A stretch of DNA of 33,894 nt, taken from assembly GCA_016218825.1 (NCBI GenBank), contig JACRCV010000076.1, forward strand, positions 1 through 33,894, in the 5' to 3' direction. Shown in pieces: positions 1 to 6,834 of the stretch (its first letter is position 1; each line of letters opens with the position of its first letter). A model generated the notes under the pieces. The model saw nothing but the letters and a program-made list of their open reading frames with translations, was not told where the DNA came from and made no database searches. This DNA is from Deltaproteobacteria bacterium. Lineage in GTDB: Bacteria > Myxococcota > XYA12-FULL-58-9. Made by a program: the position numbers and the translations under genes.

Positions 1-30
1 CAACTCACCGACCATCGCACTCGCATTGCC

Positions 31-792
31 CGGTTCATCCCCACGTGCGTGGGGACCGGCGCGAGCCTACGCGTACCTCCCTAGTCGATCCCGGTTCATC
101 CCCACGTGCGTGGGGAACGGACCCCGAGCTTGCCAGCTCGTGTTGACGTTGCCGGTTCATCCCCACGTGCGTGGGGAACGGACTGGTGCTCTAGGTATTG
201 CTGTTCGATGTAGCGGTTCATCCCCACGTGCGTGGGGAACGGCTGGTCGGCGGTTGCGTGGCAACGTGAGACGCCGGTTCATCCCCACGTGCGTGGGGAA
301 CGGCCAACACCGATCCAAGGGGTCGAGGCGGGAGACGGTTCATCCCCACGTGCGTGGGGAACGGGGTGAAGGCCTACGGCAGCGCATCGGTGGAGGCGGT
401 TCATCCCCACGTGCGTGGGGAACGGCCGACCCCGACCAGCCCAGCGGCCTCTACGCCGGGGTTCATCCCCACGTGCGTGGGGAACGGATTGGGAGCTCCG
501 GCACCCGGGGCAACGGTTCCGGTTCATCCCCACGTGCGTGGGGAACGGGTACGTGATCCAAGAATTGCAGCGAGGTTTCGCGGTTCATCCCCACGTGCGT
601 GGGGAACGGGCAGAAGCCGAGCCGGAGATCCTGAAAGAAACCGGTTCATCCCCACGTGCGTGGGGAACGGCGCACCAACTCAGTCAGCGCGCGCACGTCG
701 GCCGGTTCATCCCCACGTGCGTGGGGAACGGACACAGGTGGCGCCGTCGAGCTGCTCCTGCAACGGTTCATCCCCACGTGCGTGGGGAACGG
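31..792 (-). CRISPR. Type I-E CRISPR array, 13 repeats and 12 spacers
   Basis: Thirteen 29-bp repeats begin at 31, 92, 153, 214, 275, 336, 397, 459, 520, 581, 642, 703 and 764. Spacers are 32 bp except the one at 426-458, which is 33 bp. On the minus strand the repeat runs GTTCCCC...GGGGATGAACC, the type I-E form, with a CCCCAC/GTGGGG hairpin around GCAC for Cas6e processing. By that orientation the array is transcribed on the minus strand, in the same direction as the cas genes, with its leader at 793-874. The repeat at 31 differs by one base (GGGGACCGG on the plus strand), and the one at 459 begins with G instead of C. Only 30 bases precede the first repeat, so the window may start inside a further spacer. 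No spacer was seen to match elsewhere in the window. Confidence 0.98.
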
Positions 793-874
793 TCTTGTTC
801 GAGTCCTAGGTTAAGACACAGCTATTTTGACATTCCAAGTTCCACCAAATTGTCAAAGACCATAACGCACCGCG
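793..874 (-). promoter_or_regulatory. CRISPR leader with candidate promoter
   Basis: This 82-bp stretch between the cas2 stop and the leader-proximal repeat is clearly more AT-rich than its surroundings, as expected of a leader. Read on the minus strand it holds TTGACA (856-851) and, 18 bp later, TGTCAA (832-827). The two form a 6-bp inverted repeat. TTGACA is a good -35 box, but no convincing -10 follows at the right distance, so the promoter call is tentative. No clear IHF consensus was seen. Confidence 0.6.
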
Positions 875-1183
<309 letters not shown>

Positions 1184-2095
1184 TCACTCCCTGTGCCCGC
1201 CATCGCCTTGGACCGCGTCTTCCGGAATCGCTGGTGGGATCTGCTCGGGAGCCATCTCCGGTGGCTGCAGCTCACCGGCTGCCAGCACCTCCTCGATGAG
1301 CGGGATGAGCCGTTCGAGCAGCTTCGACTGCCTGAATACGTCCCGGCACCCGAGACGCACTTCGCGCTCCGGCTCTTGCGGGTTCCGCGCCGCGACGCGA
1401 AACGCGAGCGGTACGACCGCCTCGAACTTCACGATGTCCGCGATGTCGTAGACGAACGAGAGCGGCTTGCCGGAGTGGATGAAGCCAACCGCGGGGGCAT
1501 AGCCGGCAGCAAGCACCGCTGCCTCCGTGATCCCGTACAGACATGACGTCGCCGCGCTCAGACATCGGTTCGCGACGTCGGCGGTGTTCCAGGCGTTGGG
1601 GTCATAGTCCCGCCGTACCCACCGCACCCTGTGCTGCCGCGCCAGCGCTTCATAGGTCTTCCTGACGCGCGCGCCCTCGATCCCCCGGAGCTGGTCGATG
1701 CTGCGCCGCTCCGGCGGAGCCTCGCCAAATCGCATGGCGTACATCTTCCGCACGACCTTGAGGCGAGCGCTGTCGTCGAGCGCGAGCTTCGCTTGATAGA
1801 GAAGCCTGTCTGATCGGGCCCCGCCCGGCTGACCGGAGGCGTAGAGCCTCACGCCGCCCTCACCCACCCAGACCAGGAGACACCCTACCCGGCTCGCTAG
1901 GGCAACGGCGGCGTGACTGACGCGGATCCCCGGCTCCAAGAGCAGGCAGGCTACGCCCCCCACGGGAATGTGGACCCGGACGCCCGTCTTGTCGACGAGC
2001 ACGAATGCCCCGTCCAGGACGTCCAGATGCCCTCGCTCGAGGAAGAGCAGGGAGACCCGCTCCTTCATAGAGATGGGCTTTGGCGGCTCGATCAC
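1184..2095 (-). CDS. cas1: CRISPR-associated endonuclease/integrase Cas1, type I-E
   Basis: A 303-residue Cas1 very close to the E. coli I-E protein (305 aa). Blocks such as SHAAVALAS, ASGQPGGARSD, LYQAKLALD and AATSCLYGITEAA are recognisable. Catalytic metal ligands are visible: E140 in LRGIEGAR, H207 in GFIHSGKPL, and D217/D220 in FVYDIADIVKFE. I chose the GTG at 2095 because it gives an N-terminus (MIEPPKPISMKERV) collinear with the family and starts 1 bp after the cas6e stop. The reading frame stays open much further upstream, but that part is antisense-like sequence inside cas6e. Cas1 and Cas2 integrate prespacers at the leader end of the array. Confidence 0.97.
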   Translation of the reverse strand: MIEPPKPISMKERVSLLFLERGHLDVLDGAFVLVDKTGVRVHIPVGGVACLLLEPGIRVSHAAVALASRVGCLLVWVGEGGVRLYASGQPGGARSDRLLYQAKLALDDSARLKVVRKMYAMRFGEAPPERRSIDQLRGIEGARVRKTYEALARQHRVRWVRRDYDPNAWNTADVANRCLSAATSCLYGITEAAVLAAGYAPAVGFIHSGKPLSFVYDIADIVKFEAVVPLAFRVAARNPQEPEREVRLGCRDVFRQSKLLERLIPLIEEVLAAGELQPPEMAPEQIPPAIPEDAVQGDGGHRE

Positions 2096-2096
2096 G

Positions 2097-2834
2097 TCAC
2101 GCCCGTTGCAGAAGCATGAGCCCGCAACCGAAGGCCTTCTGCGGGCCAAAGCCGAGCGCGACCTTCGCCAGGAACAGCGCAGGGTCGCGGACCACGAGGA
2201 CGCCCTCGAAGTCCACGGTGCTGAAGCGGATCGGCGCCTCGCCCTTGCGATGCAGGCGGTGCTGACGATAGCCGTCCACGCGCAGCGCGGCTCGCTCGAC
2301 CTCCTCGACGAGGCCGTCTTCGCCGACGACTTCGGTCGGTCCACGCGCCAGATCGAAGCCGGCCTTGGCTGCTTGACGCGCGAGCCACCGCTCCCCCTCG
2401 CGTTGCAGGGCGAGCACCACGTCGAAGGGCTCTCCTGCTCCATGTTGCTTCCTCGCATCCATCACCACGTCGCAGCGCTTGCCCGGCGTGCCATCGGCGC
2501 CTGTCCCACGCTTCACCGTGGGGCTCGCCCGCAGGCTGAACCGCAGCCTGTCACCCGCGCAGAGCCTCGGTGCAAACGGCTTGGGGTCCTCCAAGTGCCA
2601 CAGCCCTGCACCGTCATCGCGCGGCGGCGACTTCGACAGCACGAAGAAACTAACGCGGCCGGGACCGCGACTGCCCCCTACGTCCTGACGAAACAGGAAG
2701 TCGCGGGTTTGCTCCGGCGCTCGGCTGAACAGACGCCACAGCGCCTGATGAGCGCCCTCCGGGGTCGCGACTTGGCGCCAGAACTCGGGGCGCGCCGCGG
2801 CGTCGGCGCGTAGCTCAATCCGACTCAGGAACAT
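2097..2834 (-). CDS. cas6e: CRISPR pre-crRNA endoribonuclease Cas6e (Cse3)
   Basis: A 245-residue Cas6e. It cuts pre-crRNA at the base of the repeat hairpin and stays bound to the crRNA 3' handle within Cascade. The N-terminus (MFLSRIELR) and a histidine at residue 29 in EGAHQALWRLF match the family's catalytic His region. The C-terminus carries the Gly-rich GFGPQKAFGCGLMLL segment typical of Cas6e. A DFEGVLVVRDP segment precedes it, as in other members. The ATG at 2834 lies inside the end of cas5e (20-bp overlap), suggesting translational coupling. Its presumed substrate, the CCCCAC/GTGGGG stem, is present in the array. Confidence 0.95.
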   Translation of the reverse strand: MFLSRIELRADAAARPEFWRQVATPEGAHQALWRLFSRAPEQTRDFLFRQDVGGSRGPGRVSFFVLSKSPPRDDGAGLWHLEDPKPFAPRLCAGDRLRFSLRASPTVKRGTGADGTPGKRCDVVMDARKQHGAGEPFDVVLALQREGERWLARQAAKAGFDLARGPTEVVGEDGLVEEVERAALRVDGYRQHRLHRKGEAPIRFSTVDFEGVLVVRDPALFLAKVALGFGPQKAFGCGLMLLQRA

Positions 2835-3612
2835 CGCTCGCCTCCTCGCTCGTGGTCTCGCTGAGCACGTGCTCGTCGCGGGTCAGGAACTGCCAACGGG
2901 TGCGGCTCAGCACCCGGTCGCGACGGACCTCCCCCCGCTCCGCCGTGAGCCCCGGCCACTCCCCCTCCCAGCGATACACGCGCTCACTCGACCCCCGCGC
3001 CAGCCGGTCGGCGCAATGAGCGTCGAGGCTGAAGCGGAGCTGCCGCAGCGCCGCGACCGGGCTGTCGGCTTCGACGAGCGCCGGCTCGAAGGGGAGAGCC
3101 AAAGGAGCCGCCTTCCTGCCGGCGTAGGGCGTAAAGACCGGCCGACGTAGGGCCTCGGCCAGTGACTCGACGGTCCACGGGCCATCCCCGTGCTTCAACC
3201 ACACGCAGACCGCGAAGATCGCGTCGGTGCGGTACTGGCGCTGGCTCAGTTGGGTGTCCAGTGCATGCGGCGTCCCGTCTTTGTCGAACGTCGCGCTCAG
3301 CTCCTCTCGGCGGGTGGCGATCGGCACGCCCTGGCGCTTGCGGAACGCCTTCCTCCGAGTCTCGTCCGGGGCCTGAGCCGTGTGGTAGTCGACGAGCAGC
3401 GCTCCGGGCGCGTCCGTGCGTGTGGCCACGCCGAGCGCGCGCTCGAGCTCGGCCTGCTCATCGGCCTGGTCCCTGCGAATCCCGAGACAGCCGGCGACGA
3501 GGCCCAGGATCATGGATCGAGTCGGCGCTGTGAGGCTCGGCCGGCGCTCTCCCACGGCAACGTCGCCGAAGGAAGCGAGCGGTGCATACAGGCGAAAACC
3601 AACGAAATGCAT
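2815..3612 (-). CDS. cas5e: Cascade subunit Cas5e (CasD)
   Basis: A 265-residue Cas5e, the RAMP protein that caps the 5' handle of the crRNA and contacts the large subunit. The N-terminus MHFVGFRLYAPLASFGDVAV, the PTRSMILGLVAGCLGIRR helix, the TQLSQRQYRTDAIF block and PVFTPYAGRKAAPLALP are all typical of the type I-E family. Its length is slightly above the E. coli protein because of an acidic tail (SEEASDVPESD). The ATG at 3612 is 3 bp from the cas7e stop, and the 3' end overlaps cas6e, so it sits in the middle of the operon. Confidence 0.95.
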   Translation of the reverse strand: MHFVGFRLYAPLASFGDVAVGERRPSLTAPTRSMILGLVAGCLGIRRDQADEQAELERALGVATRTDAPGALLVDYHTAQAPDETRRKAFRKRQGVPIATRREELSATFDKDGTPHALDTQLSQRQYRTDAIFAVCVWLKHGDGPWTVESLAEALRRPVFTPYAGRKAAPLALPFEPALVEADSPVAALRQLRFSLDAHCADRLARGSSERVYRWEGEWPGLTAERGEVRRDRVLSRTRWQFLTRDEHVLSETTSEEASDVPESD

Positions 3613-3615
3613 GGC

Positions 3616-4662
3616 TCAGGCCTCTGCCACGAAGCTGACGAGCTCGGCCAGCGTGCCCTGGTTCTTGGTCGTGTCGAAGTGACAGGACGCGGGGGCGCTG
3701 CCGTAGACCTTGTCGAAGCTCGCCTTGGTGTCGCCGAGCCGCTGGATGGCCTCGACCAGCATCGCGTCGCCTTTGACCGGCTCGAGGAACGCCACCGCCA
3801 GCGAGCGCGGCTGGAAGTCGCCCTTCTCCGCGAGCACGTAGCTCGCGAGAGAACGCGACGCGAAGCTGTTCTGCTTGCCGGTTGGCGCTACTGTCAGGCA
3901 GGCCTTGGTGAACGCCGCGACCGTCTTGTTCTTGAGCGCCTCGTCGTTGCCGAGGTTCTCGGCGAGCAGGGCGCGATCGATGCAGACATAGTGGTAGAGC
4001 ACCGCCGAAGCGAACTCCTGGGTTCCCACGTGGCCGGCGCCCGTATCCTCCTTCGCGTTCAGGTCGTCGACCGCCGTGAAGTAATCGTCCTCGATTACGA
4101 CCTTGTGCACCGACAGCGCGTGGGCTACCTGGGCGGCGGCTTCGACATTGAAGCCGGGCTTCGCGGCCAACATGCGACCGAACAGCGCGATGTCGGCGGC
4201 GCCGGCCGCGGTCGCCACGAGCGAAGCGAGCTCATCCTCGCTGGGCTCCCGCTTCTCTTTGCCAAGGCGAATCCCAAGCTCTTTGAGCGAAGCGAGCTCG
4301 CTCGGCGTCACATGGACCAGGGTCTCGGTCTGGCGCTGTGCCTCCTCGTCGCCTTTGGTCTTGAGCGTGCCGAAGACCGCGGCGACTTGCTTGGCAACGG
4401 TGCCTGCCTTCGCCGCGTCCATGCCCTTGACCAGCTCCGCGTGAACGACGTTGCCGAAGTCCTTGGTGCGCGTGCCGATGTGGCCCTTGAGGTCGGCGGT
4501 GAAGCCTTCGGACGTCCGCCATGCCCGCTTGAGGCTCTGGGAGGAGACCCGCAGACGCTGGGTGCCGCCGAACAACGCGGTCTTCGGGCGGCCGAGATCG
4601 TCGCGGTTGAGATTGGACGGCGCATAAACGGTCAAGAAGTGAAGCTGCAAGAAACGGGACAT
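3616..4662 (-). CDS. cas7e: Cascade backbone subunit Cas7e (CasC)
   Basis: A 348-residue Cas7e, the protein that polymerises along the crRNA to form the Cascade backbone (six copies in E. coli). Typical motifs are LHFLTVYAPSNLNRDDLGRPK, which binds RNA at the N-terminus, then FGGTQRLRVSSQSLKRAWR, ALFGRMLA and GAGHVGTQEFASAVLYHY. The ending FDKVYGSAPASCHFDTTKN...LVSFV is also family-like. The ATG at 4662 is preceded by a GAGAGG-like ribosome site. A 39-bp gap separates it from cse2, the only noticeable gap between Cascade genes here. Confidence 0.96.
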   Translation of the reverse strand: MSRFLQLHFLTVYAPSNLNRDDLGRPKTALFGGTQRLRVSSQSLKRAWRTSEGFTADLKGHIGTRTKDFGNVVHAELVKGMDAAKAGTVAKQVAAVFGTLKTKGDEEAQRQTETLVHVTPSELASLKELGIRLGKEKREPSEDELASLVATAAGAADIALFGRMLAAKPGFNVEAAAQVAHALSVHKVVIEDDYFTAVDDLNAKEDTGAGHVGTQEFASAVLYHYVCIDRALLAENLGNDEALKNKTVAAFTKACLTVAPTGKQNSFASRSLASYVLAEKGDFQPRSLAVAFLEPVKGDAMLVEAIQRLGDTKASFDKVYGSAPASCHFDTTKNQGTLAELVSFVAEA

Positions 4663-4701
4663 GGGTGCCTCTCGATCAGGGGTTAGGGAATCTGTTCGAT
4701 T

Positions 4702-5214
4702 TCACTCGCGGGCGTTCGCCGGCTCCGGTTGAGCCTCGTAGTAGTCGAGCGCCCACCGTTGTTTCGTCTTGTCGTTCCACCACCAGAGGTCGGTCGCCAG
4801 CCGGTCGACCGACGCCCTGCCGCCGAGTTGGCGCAGCACACGGACGAGCGCGACGAGCCGCTCGTCCCAATCAGTCGTGTTGCTGCGGAGGAGGTGACGG
4901 AAGCGCACGTCGCTGACGACCGCCTTGTCGCCCTGCGGCGCGGCCATCTGCTTGCCAAGGCTCCCCGCGTCCGGGTCGTCCTTGTCGACGTGCGCGAGCA
5001 CCGCGGCGATCAAGCCGAGCTTGTTCAGTTCAATCTCCGCTTGTGGGTTGCCTTTTCTGCGACGCAGCAGGTGAAACGGGGCGCAGAACGCGGCCTCGGC
5101 CACGGTTCCGCACCGTGCGAGCTCGGCTCTGCCGCCGCGGTTTTCCTGCAACTGTTTCCACCAGGATTGCCAAATGGACGGCTGTCGCGCGGACTCGGGG
5201 TCCGACATTGTCAT
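4702..5214 (-). CDS. cse2: Cascade small subunit Cse2 (CasB, Cas11e)
   Basis: A 170-residue Cse2, present as a dimer in Cascade, where it stabilises the R-loop. The region after the start (IWQSWWKQLQENRGGRAELARC) and the later RFRHLLRSNTTDWDERLVALVRVLRQL, then LATDLWWW, match the family's all-helical pattern. I placed the start at the ATG at 5214, whose ATGA overlaps the cse1 stop; a second in-frame ATG lies 6 bp downstream. The open frame upstream of 5214 runs inside cse1 and is not expected to be translated. The acidic-aromatic tail after WWW is slightly variable among relatives. Confidence 0.94.
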   Translation of the reverse strand: MTMSDPESARQPSIWQSWWKQLQENRGGRAELARCGTVAEAAFCAPFHLLRRRKGNPQAEIELNKLGLIAAVLAHVDKDDPDAGSLGKQMAAPQGDKAVVSDVRFRHLLRSNTTDWDERLVALVRVLRQLGGRASVDRLATDLWWWNDKTKQRWALDYYEAQPEPANARE

Positions 5215-6833
5215 GGCTTCGCCTCCTTCTTCTTGGACCTTCGTTTGGGGGTCGTCCCGGGCAACTCCGCCGGAGCCAAACCCACACACTTCAAGAGTGA
5301 CTTGTTGTCGGGTCTCGTGAAGCGAACCGCGCTCTGCCTGGCGCGCACTGCTCGTGCCAGGCCTGCGGGCCCCTCCGACACGTCCAAGGGGCACAGAGCA
5401 TCAAACAGGCGCACGGCCTCGCCGTGTAGGATGGACAGAAACCGGCGCTTCTCGTTGGCCCGGTCGTCCGCCGAGTCCTTTTCGATGGCGGCCGCCACTC
5501 CGCGCACCGCGGCGTGGAACGCGGATTCGGTCGCGGCCCAGAACGCCACGTCGACCCTGGCCTCGACCTCGCCGGACTGGTCGCCCGGTCGGTCTTTCCA
5601 AGCGGACTTCGTCTGTTGCAGGAGCGTCTTTCTGACCGCGTCGCTGGCCTCGACGAGCCCTGTCGCGTCCGCCCGCAATTGCTCGAGAACGCTGCGTGAG
5701 ACGTGAAGCAGTGGGACGTCGGCCTCCACGAACCGCAACGGCTTCATGTTGTCCATGGCGTAGCCACGCGCGGCGACCCTGTAGCAGGGTGCACAGCGCC
5801 CGCGCTCCTGTTGCATGAAGGAGTCGACGACCTTGGGCGGCAACAGGCGCTCGCTGCCGATGGTAAGCAATGGCCAATCCCGGTACGGCAGGCCGGCCCT
5901 GCTTCCCTTTTTCGGGTTCGGAGGCTCGCCCTCCTTCCCCACGGTGTATGGAGTCAGCGGGTGCCGGTATGGTCCGTCATAGCTCGTCCCGTCTGGCCTG
6001 CTTTGAAACGCTCGGACAACCGGCACGTCACGATCGCCGTAGATCGCACACGTGCCCTTCCGTTCGGGCTCGATCACCAACCGGAAACGCCGCGGTAGTG
6101 CCCAGTAGTGCTGCAGCGGATGGACATCGGGCGGAAACGTGCTGGGTTTGCCCTTCTCGCTTGTCCGGGTCTGCCCCATCCACGGGATTCGGTCTTCCAT
6201 CGCGGTCTTCTTCGGGTCGCCGGGCAGACTATCGAGGTCGAGCTGGAGCAGCACATTGCACCAGACCGTGCCCCAGAGGCTCTCGTCCTGAACCGTGACC
6301 GAGAGCGGCCCGCCGCCGCGTAGCGACGTGCACTGCCCTCGGCCTCCGCTCGGCGCGAAGGCCTGAAGGGTCAGAATCGCGGCGGCCGCCGCAGGGAGTC
6401 CCAACTCTTCGAAGCCGCCATCCTTTGCGAAGAGCGAGGTGTCGCCGGCCATGCCGCGATCGATGAGCAGGCCTTCGATGGGCTTCTCCTCGACCTTCTT
6501 GTCAGTATGAACGGTCAGGTCTTGCATGAACCTCGGCCCGTCCCCGTCGAGGAAGAAGGCATCCCGCTCCACGAGCATCTTCTTCCGCAGGAGCTCCGGC
6601 GCGCAGCCCTGCTTGTACACCTGCTCCCACTCGTCCGAATTCTTGGGTGTGAAGACTGTCTGAACGAGGCCAATCAGGAACTCGAGCAGCGCCGCGTCGA
6701 AGTCAGGCCGCGGGCTCTCGACGCGCAGCGGCGCGTCACCTGTCTCTGCCACTTGCCAGGGCGCGATCCGCTCGACCTTCCCGGACGCCCGGCGCACCGG
6801 GATCCACGGCTCTTCGATGAGATTGTAGGCCAT
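5211..6833 (-). CDS. cse1: Cascade large subunit Cse1 (CasA, Cas8e)
   Basis: A 540-residue Cas8e, which recognises the PAM and recruits Cas3. The N-terminal MAYNLIEEPWIPVRR corresponds to the family's conserved NLIxxxWIPV opening. Also present are PDFDAALLEFLIGLVQTVF and a FMQDL segment, as in characterised Cse1 proteins. It is about 40 residues longer than the E. coli protein. I chose the ATG at 6833, 1 bp after the cas3 stop, because the protein starts exactly at the conserved motif; upstream in-frame sequence lies within cas3. It overlaps cse2 by 4 bp. The C-terminus is basic (KRRSKKKEAKP). Confidence 0.95.
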   Translation of the reverse strand: MAYNLIEEPWIPVRRASGKVERIAPWQVAETGDAPLRVESPRPDFDAALLEFLIGLVQTVFTPKNSDEWEQVYKQGCAPELLRKKMLVERDAFFLDGDGPRFMQDLTVHTDKKVEEKPIEGLLIDRGMAGDTSLFAKDGGFEELGLPAAAAAILTLQAFAPSGGRGQCTSLRGGGPLSVTVQDESLWGTVWCNVLLQLDLDSLPGDPKKTAMEDRIPWMGQTRTSEKGKPSTFPPDVHPLQHYWALPRRFRLVIEPERKGTCAIYGDRDVPVVRAFQSRPDGTSYDGPYRHPLTPYTVGKEGEPPNPKKGSRAGLPYRDWPLLTIGSERLLPPKVVDSFMQQERGRCAPCYRVAARGYAMDNMKPLRFVEADVPLLHVSRSVLEQLRADATGLVEASDAVRKTLLQQTKSAWKDRPGDQSGEVEARVDVAFWAATESAFHAAVRGVAAAIEKDSADDRANEKRRFLSILHGEAVRLFDALCPLDVSEGPAGLARAVRARQSAVRFTRPDNKSLLKCVGLAPAELPGTTPKRRSKKKEAKP

Positions 6834-6834
6834 G

